64,000 bases of DNA from positions 6,710,658 to 6,774,657 of the forward strand of contig OX377206.1 of assembly GCA_947396885.1 (NCBI GenBank), in the 5' to 3' direction. The position numbers were made by a program, and so were the translations under genes. Shown here one piece after another: positions 11,111 to 21,165 of the stretch. Source of the DNA: Heligmosomoides polygyrus polygyrus. Taxonomy: Eukaryota; Nematoda; Chromadorea; Rhabditida; Heligmosomidae. The notes under the pieces are model-generated. The model did not search any database and was not told where the DNA came from. It saw only the letters and a program-made list of their open reading frames with translations. Positions within the stretch are counted from its first letter, which is position 1. Each line of letters opens with the position of its first letter.

Positions 11111-11987
11111 ACAGATATGTCAAAATTAGTCGTGTGCTAGTAGGGCTAATGCAGCCTTGTTGTTCAAAGTTGTGTCTTGTGTTATGTGAAATAACGTCAT
11201 ATATATGGAGGTCTTTCAGAACTTGCAATGCTGTCACACCAGGTCAGAGGGAGTTTTCCCAAAGTGCATACCACGTCCAGTATATATAGGTACGTGTTCA
11301 TCTGATACCGTTTCCACCACGGATGTAACGTTATCGTGTTTCCCACTACTTGCATAGGCTTCCGGTAGGAATCCTGCAAAACAGGGGATAATCACAGCCG
11401 ACTAGCTAAAAAAAGGTGAAATGCAGGGTGGTAACCATCTTCTGCTGTCAACTATACCGACGCCGGAGTTTCAGGTAGTCAGAACGTCATCAAGCACATG
11501 TGAACTGAGCCTTATCTCATCTTGGTTAGGAATTTTTCGAAGAATGCCGACTACAACAGCCGAATAGGGAACAACACTTTGATAAGCTCGTGTTTCGTTT
11601 CGTGATCAACTCGGAACTGGAAGAGTAAGTGGGCAGGAGTGCAGATAGCGGATCTATCCTAGTCGGTCGGAGCGGGAGCGAGAGTATTTCTACTCACAGT
11701 TCCCTTGCTTCCACTTGTCCGAGAGCTTCACCTGCTGCTCTTACGATATTGACAGCTCTGGGCAACTTCATGTTCAGGTGTGACGTGAATCGTGCAGACA
11801 CAACTGTCACCCTAGGGTTCCCCTCCCGACCGGGATAGATCTCAGATAGCATTTTTTCCACCAGTATGACCGATTTAATCACAGTAATATTTCTAAGTGT
11901 TTGCGAGATAGGCGAAAGTTTAAATACAGTGGAAAAGTCTTAATGGGCTGGCACTCTAAATATCTTCCAACCTCCCTCACTTTGCAG

Positions 11988-12312
11988 AACACGAAAGAAA
12001 CAGTAGAGAAGTAGATGAACAGCGAAAACTGCGTGTTTATGGTAACGATTCCGACCCTGATGTTGTTGTTCTTGATGACGAACGAATCTACTGCATCTGC
12101 GACCAGGTCAGATGTTGTTGTTCTTGATGACGAACGACTCTACTGCATCTGCTACTTGGTCAGCAGTGTTTCTGCCTAGATTTCACTCTGCAGCACCGCT
12201 TCGTTGTTTCAGATTTGCTTAACACAGTGCAATTTAAGGTCTTCTACGACCCCATAAGGCGATGTCACGCACGAGAATGCGAAATCGAAAAAATTGAAGG
12301 GAATTCCAGAAG
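11988..12312 (+). pseudogene. Captured gene fragment, exons c and d, copy C2
   Basis: This is homologous to 5584-5857. After the TTTGCAG acceptor the frame is broken early (AAACAGTAGAGAAGTAG). A 45-50 bp internal direct duplication repeats the block coding VVVLDDER...YCIC (about 12,060-12,160). Exon d reads LLNTVQFKVFYDP with a stop where the other copies have ATG AGG. The copy is clearly non-functional, but it preserves the splice-site positions. Confidence 0.55.
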
Positions 12313-12714
12313 GTACGCTCAACTTCACAGATTTGGAATGGAGCAGATGGATATGGGGATTGTAGGTATGCGCCACTTTGTTAAATGATGACTTTAATCA
12401 AACTTCATACAGTTAGAATCAAAATAGAGCACTCTCACCCGAAGTCACTTGCGAAGAACACAGCGAAAGGGTCCGATTCGGCGTTTTCGCTCCAGTTATT
12501 AGTTTCGAGAGTTTCTTTCCCATTCTTGAAATCGATGCGAACTTTTCTGGTAGCATCGAGCAGTAGTTTTTGCGCGTTCTGACATTTGCGGTTATAAACT
12601 TTCAGTTCTGAAAGTAAAACATTCGGTTTGAGAATGTCTGGGTTGTGTCCTTCCAGTCAACAGTTTGGCAGCTAAAAAGGCGGTACAACTTGATGTGGTA
12701 CTTGACGATACATC

Positions 12715-13200
12715 ACGAGGGTCCCGAGTGGAAATTGCACTTCACGAACTATCTGTGGTCGGCGCATGGGACGCTATTTCGCCATAGGTTATGCTCGAGT
12801 TCGCTTGCTTTTGCTTTCGATCCATCCTCACCGAATTTCATATACTTTCAGTGTCATTATGTTCGCAGGAAGAAAGTGACGATGGCTTGCCTGTTTTAAA
12901 TGTACGCAATTTAGGCAGATTCCCCTCTTTGTTGGACTGATGAAACAACAGGTGCTGTCGAAACTGCTGAGGCAAGTGCTATCGGATGACGTATATGTTC
13001 TGTTATTTTTGCCGTATTTCATCTAGTTGGTCTCCACCGTTCCAATTTTCATCATATTTGCTAAAGTCTGAAACGTGTTTTAGGGGCAGAAATCGCTTCA
13101 ACCGCATGGAATTATTCCGCATCATCAGCAAAAATTACTTGCTGCTGAACGGATTTCAAGAATGCGTCTACGAGGCAGTGGAGAGAGGATGAATATGAAA
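12715..13200 (+). pseudogene. Captured gene fragment with EGPEWKL and NGFQ exons
   Basis: A first block (about 12,719-12,900) reads EGPEWKLHFTNYL and is paralogous to 3868-4030 and, inverted, to 25,380-25,570. A second block follows the acceptor GTGTTTTAG (ending near 13,082) and reads RFNRMELFRIISKNYLLLNG then FQECVYEAVERG before a TGA. It ends at a GTAAGA donor near 13,213. Copy A has the matching FFRVIIKNYSLVNGFQ on the minus strand (about 25,060-25,180). The shared frames imply one ancestral protein that I cannot name. Confidence 0.5.
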
Positions 13201-13263
13201 ATATGATTTCGAGGTAAGATGATAACTCTTCGTGTTTCTGTTGTCGTACTGTGTCGTCTAAAG

Positions 13264-13386
13264 ATATTAACTCTAGCATGGTTCCGTGACAACCTGAGCT
13301 ATCACGAGATCGACAAAGTCATAGCCAAATCCAGGTGGTTCCAAGCGATCCATCTGGACAAGTTGGTTGTCACCAGAAGAGAGTGA
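13264..13386 (+). pseudogene. Conserved exon b fragment (WFRDNL...DKVIAKSRWFQ)
   Basis: A 40-codon frame reads ILTLAWFRDNLSYHEIDKVI and then AKSRWFQAIHLDKLVVTRRE before TGA (13,384-13,386). The minus strand of copy A (up to 24,985) and copy B (up to 35,833) encodes AWFRGYLIYLEVDKVMAKSR and continues CFQATQQEELIVTRR. Differences are mostly synonymous or conservative, and the AG acceptor before CATGG is kept (CTCTAG here, TTTAG in A and B). This pattern suggests descent from a once-functional exon. Family unknown. Confidence 0.5.
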
Positions 13387-13403
13387 CCAAGATGTTATAA
13401 ACC

Positions 13404-13738
13404 GCCCAGGTTCGACTTTCAATGAATCTTGGCATGACGTTCCTGATTATCGTTGCAGTGTTCTTGAGCTTCTTGAGGTGACCCACGTTCCCTCCAGCTA
13501 CAGTGATCCTTGACGGCAACCGCCTGTCAGGTTAGTCGCCGTTCGCAACTCCCATATCTGATCTTGTCTCACTTTTCTTTAAGAAAAGTATTCCGAAGAA
13601 TGAAATGGTGTTTGAGCGAGTAGTTCTGCGAATGCTTCCGACTCTTCCAGGCTCCGAAGAAGGCGAAAGTCGCCGAAACGTCAGCCTAATAAAAGACGTT
13701 AACAACTTGGTGAACAGCTCAAGAACACTGCATCGATA
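13404..13738 (+). mobile_element. Penelope-like terminal remnant with 12-bp target duplication
   Basis: The insert is bounded by the direct repeat ATGTTATAAACC at 13,392-13,403 and 13,739-13,750. Inside, 13,446-13,470 and 13,716-13,740 are inverted repeats around TGCAGTGTTCTTGAGCT. It contains the hammerhead-like motif at 13,649-13,687 followed by AATAAA. The same motif follows the GIY-YIG tail in copies A and B, which is the basis for the Penelope-like assignment. No coding sequence remains. Confidence 0.6.
13649..13687 (+). ncRNA. Hammerhead-ribozyme-like motif, copy 1
   Basis: The layout is AGGCT, then CCGAAGA, a stem-loop GGCGA-AAG-TCGCC preceded by one extra A, GAAACGTC, then AGCCT. AGGCT and AGCCT pair as a closing helix. 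CCGAAGA resembles the hammerhead core CUGANGA with one change (U to C). GAAA is present and GUC would be the cleavage triplet, with ACGU forming a tiny helix III. Type I hammerheads with minimal helix III are known in Penelope-like elements. The extra A and the C change may abolish activity. Confidence 0.45.
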
Positions 13739-13750
13739 ATGTTATAAACC

Positions 13751-14240
13751 ATTTCCACATCAAATTCGAGGCTTTCCAAATCAAATGGGATACTCTTCCA
13801 AGCAAGTTCGACGCTTTTGAAATCACACAACATCTAAACATCTTTCAAACCAAAGCATTTTCCTCATTAGAATAGACTCTGAGTACGTCAAAATAATTTT
13901 TGGCGCGAAATGGCTCGATGGGGGGACCAGGTAGGACGGCCCTATACAACGTTTTGTGTAGCACGAAATTTAAAAATTATACAGCACTGGTTGTGTTCTA
14001 CCCCTATGGTGAACTGAGCTAGGCCACTTCTGATGTAATTGGAAGTACATGTGACTACATACCAACAAGCAAGAGTTCCCAACATTAAATGAGCTTTTGC
14101 GATGCTATTTTGAGAGGTGGGGTCCTGTGAGCGGAGTCCAGAACTATAAGTCAGTTTTTGCTGAACGCCTTTTTGAAGACCTGAAAAGGAGGCCTGAAAG
14201 CGTGCGCGCAATTCTCATCAACCCCTACGACTCCCCACGC
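13751..14240. repeat. Diverged 21-bp periodic units and unassigned DNA
   Basis: Bases 13,751-13,870 carry degenerate units of the TCAAATTCGAGG / TCCAAATCAAATGGG kind, related to the blocks at 6829 and 33,697. The stretch 13,950-14,130 is the inverse of about 24,490-24,650 and 35,345-35,510 of the tandem units (shared phrase around CCCTATGGTGAACTGAGC). No gene is visible. Confidence 0.4.
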
Positions 14241-14245
14241 AGTAT

Positions 14246-14325
14246 GCCTCGACGGCGCAGTTGGTAGCGGGGACGCCACGTAGGAGCACGTTGGGGTGGT
14301 TTTAAGTTCGAGTCCGCGTACTGCC
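14246..14325 (+). other. tRNA-Met-like sequence, degenerate
   Basis: GCCTCGACGGCGCAGTTGG (from 14,246) matches the 5' half of eukaryotic elongator tRNA-Met at nearly every base, including the A box. A B-box-like GTTCGAGTCC lies at 14,306. The anticodon region and T stem do not fold properly. Instead GCAGTATGC just upstream pairs with GCGTACTGC near 14,316-14,324. It is a tRNA pseudogene or the head of a tRNA-derived SINE, not a working tRNA. Confidence 0.5.
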
Positions 14326-14364
14326 GGAATCGTTGCACTTATTAGTTCGTTGTTATTACGCTTT

Positions 14365-14499
14365 GGCCTTTTTCATACCATCGCTCAATCCGAGCGACGC
14401 CTAGTGATGTGCTCCCATATCGATCGGGCGGCGCGATGGAATCGATATGGGTGCATATCATTAGGCGTCGCTGGGGTGAGCGATGGTATGACAAAGGCC
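14365..14499. mobile_element. 135-bp palindromic MITE, GGCC ends, TTT target duplication
   Basis: The left arm starts GGCCTTTTTCATACCATCGC and the right arm, reverse complemented, starts GGCCTTTGTCATACCATCGC. Pairing continues for about 60 bases to a central CGATCGGGCGGC loop. TTT flanks both sides. The first ten bases resemble the other GGCC-ended elements in the window. Confidence 0.75.
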
Positions 14500-14732
14500 T
14501 TTCACATGCTCATAAGAGTCAAAATTTAGTCCATCAATGTTTACCATAATCCAAGGCTGTCTATTTGCGCCTTCATAAGTGCTAGTAGTGTTAATGCCAA
14601 CTCGGTACTCGGCGCCATCTTCGATTGTGCTATACGTGTTTGAGGGTTTGCCTTCTTCTCGTGCTTTTAATTAATTTGCTATTTAATTTCGTTCAATTTG
14701 TCACGAGCAGTCCCGATCCAGTACATTTTTAG

Positions 14733-14884
14733 GCAGAGCTACTGTGTCGGCCCGAGGTGCCTTGCGGAGCCTACGAAATCTGAGGGTCCCGGTGACGGTT
14801 AAGCCACTGGTCAAGTCTGCAGCGCTTGGCAAAGAAATATCGGACCAGTTGTGCCGTCTTGCATACGAGAATATTATGAAATAG
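14733..14884 (+). pseudogene. Exon-like fragment (SAALGKEISDQLCRL), copy 1
   Basis: The acceptor CATTTTTAG ends at 14,732 and a GTGCTA donor begins at 14,885. The 152-bp exon encodes GRATVSARGALRSLRNLRVP, then VTVKPLVKSAALGKEISDQL, then CRLAYENIMK before TAG. The inverted copy at 61,304-61,453 keeps both splice sites and reads CAG where this one has TAG, so the ancestral exon probably ended in MKQ. Family not recognised. Confidence 0.5.
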
Positions 14885-15636
14885 GTGCTATGTGTTTGTT
14901 TGTTTGCTCGTTGTTTTGTTTGTTTATTTGCTAGCGTGCTTTCTTTCCGCTGAGTTTGCTCGTGTGACTGGTGTATTGTATCTTGCTTAGGTAGTGTTCA
15001 CACTTTAGTCGTCGAACTGCTGATACACCTTGCCTTTGCCTGCTCATAGTAGGATCACATGTTCGAATGTGTATGCGTTTGTTGGTACTGGCTTCAGTTC
15101 ATCGTTGTTCAAATGCTCAACGACATGTACGGCGACACCGCTTCGTTCTCCGTCCTGAATATCACCTTGTTGTTGTTGTTCTTAAGGAAGCCATTAAGAC
15201 TGATGAGCTCTCAAAATCGTTCTATTTTGCATTCTGGTGAAATTCAAGTAAATGACTTGTTACATATTGATTATGTATCAACAATAAATGAAGTATTATT
15301 TTGCCGTGTATTTTAGTGAGAAATCGTGTATCGTTCACATCAAGCTGAGTTGATACCTTTCCTTACGTTGCTATGTGTAAAGGACTTAATTCGTCCTTCC
15401 GCGCGTCCACGAAGAACAGGTTACTGTTCAATAGACGAACTTCCCAGCAGATGAAAGGATTGGCTGTTCCGTAGAGAGATGATATTAGCTAAGATTTAAA
15501 CGCTGAAGGGTTGCGTTACAAATTCAAAGAATTGATCGGTAGATAAACATCGATTGAGTAATTTCTGCACCCAGGAAATTGTTTTCGGGGTCACTCGGGG
15601 ACACTCACTGAATTATTCCATCGATTTATGTTCTAG

Positions 15637-15736
15637 GCGCGTCTTCATGATTTTCGACAGCAACAAGACTCGGTTCTCCGAAAAAAGGCGATAAATGGGG
15701 TTTGCCTAGGGGGTTGTTGCAGCCATTGCCGACTAT
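15637..15736 (+). pseudogene. Exon-like fragment (VFMIFDSNK), copy 1
   Basis: After GTTCTAG (acceptor-like) the frame reads RVFMIFDSNKTRFSEK, breaks, and resumes as VVAAIADYG up to the MITE inserted at 15,737. The inverted copy at 60,403-60,510 is intact across the same stretch (VFMIFDSNKHRFSEKIDKYD then LPGRLVAAVADYG). The protein is unknown. Confidence 0.4.
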
Positions 15737-15877
15737 GGACCTGATTATACTTCGCGACGAAAGAAGTAGGACAAGGCGTACATACCGATTTTTCCCAGGC
15801 AACAGCTCAGCACTAATCGATACGTATGCTTTGCCCGGTCTCTGTCGTCGCTCCCATGGCGGAGTATGAACAGGCCC
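15737..15877. mobile_element. 141-bp MITE, GGNCCTGTTCATAC family, TAT duplication
   Basis: The left end GGACCTGATTATACTTCGCG and the right end (reverse complement GGGCCTGTTCATACTCCGCC) are inverted. TAT flanks both sides (15,734-15,736 and 15,878-15,880). A same-length copy is at 60,262-60,402, and the same terminal motif bounds 37,374-41,524. Confidence 0.8.
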
Positions 15878-16063
15878 TATGTGGGACTTTTTCTGTATTG
15901 TAATGCTTTCCAGGAGGAATTTTCTAATAGAAAGCACATCGGCAGCCGACTGGCTGTAGAATGACAGGTGCAGGATGATAATTATCGCCTGCCGTTAACT
16001 ACATCGCTTCCATTGGGATGGCAAACTTATGGGCCGAGCCTCGGTGCTTTCGTGTGATCCAGC

Positions 16064-16740
16064 CTAAACAAGTGTGAAGATCATCACCAGGAAACAAGGA
16101 GCCAGGTGTGTCTGTTGCAGCTCACATTCTTTCCTTCCTTGTTTTAGAAACTTACAATAGTGGTGACCGCCAAGCAAGCATGCTTCCTTGGAGATTAAGC
16201 GACAAAAAGAAGTAGGAGGATTCCAACAGTTTTGATGCAAAGAAAACCTTTTCCATATCAGCATCTGGATAGGCCATGTCCTCGTGTTGGAAAGCTTTCC
16301 TGCTCGTTCTCCTTTTCGCTTCAAAATCCCAGAGTATTGATTTTTATGGAGAACATGACGTGGCTTCTTCTGTGGGATAGCTGTATGTTTGCTGTGTTTT
16401 GGCTTCAGTAAGGGCAACGGTTCAAATAGTGTGTGTTCCTCTTTGCCATATTCAGGCGTACTTTATGCGAGCGGAGTTCGATTGACCAAAATGCTCTCAA
16501 GAGAGCTTTCTTATCTGGTCGGCTGCGTGACAGAATAGGAATCCTCCATATCGATTAAATAATCGTGGATAATCGATATCAGTGTGCTTTGATACTTCTG
16601 CTCCACACGGTGGGACACGTTTGAAAAGCCTAGGGACAAAAAATACTCCGTTACAAATCGGCTCTGCCATTTCGAGAAGCATCGAAGCTCATATCACAAC
16701 TACTATCGTATAGGGGCAGACAGCACGGATTTATTCTATT
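16064..16740 (+). repeat. Second copy of the 7.6-8.3 kb repeat
   Basis: This is nearly colinear with 7670-8345 (shared AACAAGG.GCCAGGT, TTCCTTGTTTTAGAAACTT and TAATCGATATCAGTG). A minus-strand frame of 117 codons (16,064-16,417) exists but is not conserved in the other copies. Confidence 0.7.
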
Positions 16741-17204
16741 GGAGGGGGGGGGGGGGGAGGCACTCTGTTTGATAGCAGCAAAATTTAAGATAAATACTCT
16801 GCAAAGGCGACACACATTACAATGGTTGAGAAGACCTTTCCTTTCAATTCCCTCATCGGAACAGTCACCATGTTGGGTTTGTTTCTTTCCCTTTCGTAGC
16901 GGTGCACCTCTCCGACTATGGATATATCAACATTATTCGTATGCTAGTAAGGCTAATGCAATCTTGTTGTTCATGCTTGTGTTTCAGGTGTAACGTTATC
17001 GTGTTTCCCACTACTTGCATAGGCTTCCAGTAGGAATCCTGTAAAACAGGGGATACCCACAGCCGACTGGCTAAACAAGGTGAAGTGTAGGGTGGTAATC
17101 ATCTTCCGCTGTCAACTATACCACCGCCGGAGTTCCAGAGCAGTGGTCAGAAGGTCATCGAGCACATTGGAACAGGGGGTGTGCGTAGATGAAATTTGAA
17201 ATCT

Positions 17205-17275
17205 CGTAAATCCTAAATCGTAATTACGAAAAAGAACTATCCTAAATCGTAAATCGTAAACTGTAAATCGTAAGA
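17205..17275. repeat. Short TAAATCGTAA tandem array
   Basis: Degenerate units CTAAATCGTAA and TAAATCGTAAA repeat about five times. Confidence 0.6.
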
Positions 17276-17431
17276 GTCACCTGACCAGTAGTGCAGCACA
17301 ACTAAATTTCCAGAGGCGTTTTCTACCAATGTTAATCAGATGTGACTCAATGTTTACCTTTTTGTCGTGTTATTTTCAGCTAAATCTGGACAGTTTTTCA
17401 ACTATCTATTTTTTTCACGTCTTGTTGCTAG

Positions 17432-17481
17432 TAAGTTTGATTTGAATGGTGCTACTAAGTCACCATTCAAATCAAACTTTA
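17432..17481. other. Near-perfect 20-bp hairpin inside a weaker foldback
   Basis: TAAGTTTGATTTGAATGGTG pairs with its reverse complement across a 9-base loop, with one extra T. Weaker inverted pairing (ACAGTTTTT... / ...AAAAACTGT) extends to about 17,380 and 17,513. Probably a small palindromic element. Confidence 0.5.
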
Positions 17482-17581
17482 CATGTTTCAAGAAAGTCAA
17501 AAAACTGTTGATTCAAAAATGTTACTTTAGCCTATGCATGGTATTTCAACAAAAGGCCTGCATCGCTTGAATATCCATTGA

Positions 17582-18536
17582 ATTCCTAGCTTACTATCAA
17601 TTTTGTAGCTTGCGTACATATTAATCTGGGGTTCAGCAGAAACAAAAAACTCAAAATTAAAAAATCACTTCATTACTGCAGTCAAAACTAAAAACTAAGA
17701 ATGAAAAAATCATTTCACCACTGACCAATGCGACGAAAACTGCAACTGCGCATTTTGTAATCCGACATACTGAGTCGTACGATTGGATTGAGCCTTACAC
17801 TCTGAGTGAATGCACGGCGCAATCCCACCGAAAGATCTACGCCTTTCAACATTTTAAAATAAGTCCTGAAACACTCCCATGACAGACAGATAAAAAGCTT
17901 TTGGCTATTTCTTGGATGTCTTTTGTAGTCCCTATGAAATGAAAAGGTTAACGTATAACTTTTTTGAGGCATCTTCAGTTTGATTCTATAGACAAACACA
18001 ATTTTGATTTAGAAGGTGTCTAACTTGATTTGAAAGTAATTCTATTTGAGCTATGAGTTGAGGTCGGTTCAAGCTGAAACTGGTTCAGTTTGAGTTTGTA
18101 GAAGTCCATCTTGAACGCGGCAAGTGAAAACGGTTGATAAACTTCTGCATGAAGGTAGTTACACAACCATTGTTCAATTGAGAAGCTCTGTTTATCGTTG
18201 AGAGATTGCAAAGAAGACGTTTCTTAACTTTAAAAATGCTGTCAAGGTCCGAACCATCGATCTACAACATCAGCCATCGTGGTAAGCCAAACCTACATAG
18301 GGCGCCGGTTTCCTACGCAAGTCTGCCTCTTCTTCTCCGACTCTGAAACTTCAAAAATATGGCGCTGCTATTTAATAATTCTCTGCACACACTCGGGCTA
18401 TCCTTCGCGAGTTCAGCAACAAAAGTTTGCTCTCCGAGAGTCTATGCCTCCCCTCCCCCCCCCCCCCTTAAACGAATTAGATGTGGTAGATGCAGTGATC
18501 TCAATCACACCACTGAAAAAGGACAACAAAAGTGCC
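17582..18536. other. Unassigned AT-rich DNA before the gap
   Basis: No gene is recognised. Bases 18,000-18,120 contain TTGATTTGAAAG-type units related to the 21-bp blocks. A C homopolymer lies at about 18,456-18,468. Confidence 0.3.
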
Positions 18537-18736
18537 NNNNNNNNNNNNNNNNNNNNNNNNNNNNNNNNNNNNNNNNNNNNNNNNNNNNNNNNNNNNNNNN
18601 NNNNNNNNNNNNNNNNNNNNNNNNNNNNNNNNNNNNNNNNNNNNNNNNNNNNNNNNNNNNNNNNNNNNNNNNNNNNNNNNNNNNNNNNNNNNNNNNNNNN
18701 NNNNNNNNNNNNNNNNNNNNNNNNNNNNNNNNNNNN
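18537..18736. other. Assembly gap of exactly 200 N
   Basis: The round length indicates a placeholder. It falls exactly at the left edge of tandem copy A, so the true start of that copy is not seen. Confidence 0.99.
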
Positions 18737-20688
18737 AAATTCTTCGAGAGCACAACTATACTATTGATAATTTCTGATGCCTAATCAATACGCAGGAGTA
18801 TAGTTTTTTCGTCCAACCACTCAAGCATGAAACCCTCTCAAGTAGGTCTACGTCAAGCAAATACGCTGTAAAGTTCGCATTAATATAGAAAAGGGTGGCA
18901 AACCTTGCTCGAGCCCTTGTCCAGATTGATTTTAAAACACTGCACAATAGAACCGTTGCGCAACGAGAGCCACGGCTGTTGACGTCAATAAAATACCCAT
19001 CGATTTTGTCACAGTGTTTCAAACCGAATATTTAAAAGAAACGTCTTTCAGGACGCATTAAAGAGAAGTTTTTGAGAAAACTATTATGAACGCAAGGGTA
19101 TATTCCTGCCGTAGTACAACCTAATGCAAAGACCTATGCTCTGTCCCTGATTATTCGAAGAAAAAACAGAAGAAACAGTCACAGTATTGAACACTAAAGC
19201 AGTGAAATTGGGAGGAGTGGAAGGAGAGGACATAAACAAAATATATAATGAGACATTAAACCCACCTTTAAGCTGAGCTGGGCTTGTTCCTAGAAGCATG
19301 TAATGAATTCCAATTATTCGAGCTGAAGCTCCTCGAAGAATCTAAATTATATGCATAGTACTGAGTGAAGTGTACAACTTCGACTATAGAGCGAAGCCTT
19401 TATAAACCAAAAATCTCACACCTCGCTAAGATGTTATCCGACTAAAAAGGGGTTAACGAAAGACATACGATTTAGACATGAGAAGCCATCATGAACAAAG
19501 GCATGAGATTTCCTGAAAATATTGCACTATTTTGCCACTCATTTTCTACAACAGAATGAACACTAAGAAGTCTCGAATGGAAAATACGACTTACGCACCA
19601 GAAAATTTTCTAGGGAAGTGCTATGACCAACAAAAGAGTGCACTATCCAGCCCAATAAAGAAGCATACAACGATCGTCCAAGATAAGAAAGTGGTCTCTC
19701 GCCATCCAGAATGTGCGTAGGTGACGTGATTTCGATGCTGAAACACTTTCCATTACTTTCAAGCTGTGTTAGAATTCCAACTGAAGCGCACTGGCGCGCA
19801 ATACAACAGAAATTCATGATTCTATAGATAACAACATAAACATGATCATATGTCTTGAGCTGTTGCGAGCAGCGATAGCTCAAAGCCCAACGATATCGAT
19901 CATAAGAGTTGTCTAATCGATGCTGAAGGATCTGACAGAGGATCCTCGCGCGCTACTTCGAGAGTAAACAGTCGCATAAAGGGGGAGTTATGACAGTTAG
20001 GTGAAAACACGAAGTTTCCGCGCTCTAGTTCACACCTCGAAGTAAAGTGTTGGAAAATCATTCGGACAACCGAGATGGAGAAAATGGTTCTACGGACGTA
20101 GGCAGGTCACTCTTACCTACCGTAATCGCCAAAATATAAATACGCAGTGCGTAGCAGCCCGCGCAACACAGGGTCGCAGCGACGCCGAAGTATGACATAG
20201 GCCTAAGGATAGGGACATCGATTCCCGCCAAGTCGATGCCCCTATGATTAATCAATGCCGCAGCTGCCGAATGTACATGCGGCTCAACGCTGTCCACGTT
20301 CAATGTCAAATGAGTCGCTTCCTATTTTTCTTACGTTTTTCAACTGCAATAGACTCACTACTTCAAGGGTATAGGTCAGACAGGATTTTGTGGGCTTGTT
20401 TGGTGGGAAATCGCTAAAAAGGCCCGCTTTTGCGTGTTCTCCGAAATTGGTGGAGCATCCTCGGATGGAGGCAGATGTGGAATTCATGCACCTCCATTCA
20501 CTCACATCTGAACTCATCCTAGGCTGGCTTATCAGCATTTCAGCGGCTTCCATATGAACAGTTGGCACGTTTTACTCTCCACCTTGGTCTCGTTTTCACA
20601 AACGACTAACAAAACTGATTTAGTCTGTTATAGTCTCTAGAGGAGTTTTCTTTCAATCTTCTCTCGCATTTTCCAGACTCTGAAGCAG

Positions 20689-20913
20689 ATGGTTGTGCCG
20701 AAGTGTCAGCCAAACAAAGTTCGTACAACAGCCACATCCCACAGCCGGAAGGCCGCTAGTAAAATTGTTCAACGAAATCCCGCAAACAGACAAACAAAAA
20801 ACAACCTCGAACAATTTGGAAAAAATAAAACACTAACTTTCTATCGACTGGTCACTGGAAGTCACTGCGTACTCCAAATACAGGTTCAAAGAGTTATGCC
20901 GCGTAAAAGTTGA
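20689..20913 (+). other. 74-codon frame, identical in both tandem copies
   Basis: The frame starts MVVPKCQPNKVRTTATSHSR and ends VQRVMPRKS. It is identical in copy B at 31,504-31,728, but the surrounding 500 bp are equally conserved, so this reflects recent duplication rather than selection. It is rich in Lys/Arg/Gln and unrecognised. I would not call it a gene without transcripts. Confidence 0.2.
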
Positions 20914-21087
20914 GTACCTGGAACACCTGTAAAAGGACGTGATTCGTATGGAGTTTTATCCAGATCTCCTTCCATCGACTAGATTTTCAGCTTATACCAT
21001 GTACTAGAAGGGATTTCGGTGAAAACCACACAAATCGAAATGAGCAGGCACATGTTCGGCTTTTCAAAACGTGCTATGAACAGGCTT

Positions 21088-21165
21088 GGGCGGGGAATCC
21101 GAACCAGGAACCGGGAGTCGCATGGATGCGACAGCCGGCACCTTCTTCGGCTGCGCTACAACGCG
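21088..21165 (-). repeat. SINE head, copy A
   Basis: On the minus strand GTAGCGCAGCCGAAGAAGG (A-box-like) is followed by CCTGGTTCGGATTCC (B-box-like). The same head occurs at 31,902-31,974 (-), 36,974 (+) and 49,699 (+). Confidence 0.6.

Larger units (their letters stand above)
14620..16920 (+). repeat. 2.3-kb repeat, inverted partner at 59.2-61.6 kb
   Basis: Landmarks along this stretch recur in reverse order and orientation between 59,230 and 61,590. They are the AAATTAATTTGC-type run, the exon at 14,733, the GTTTGTTTG run, the TCAACGACGTGTAC block, the FDSNK exon, the 141-bp MITE and the GGAGGAATTTTCTAATAG block. It overlaps the family at 7480-8345. Internal indels are frequent. No intact protein gene. 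Confidence 0.7.

Noticed and set aside
18279..18784. Open frames crossing the N block
   Set aside because: They consist mostly of undetermined residues and are artefacts of the gap.
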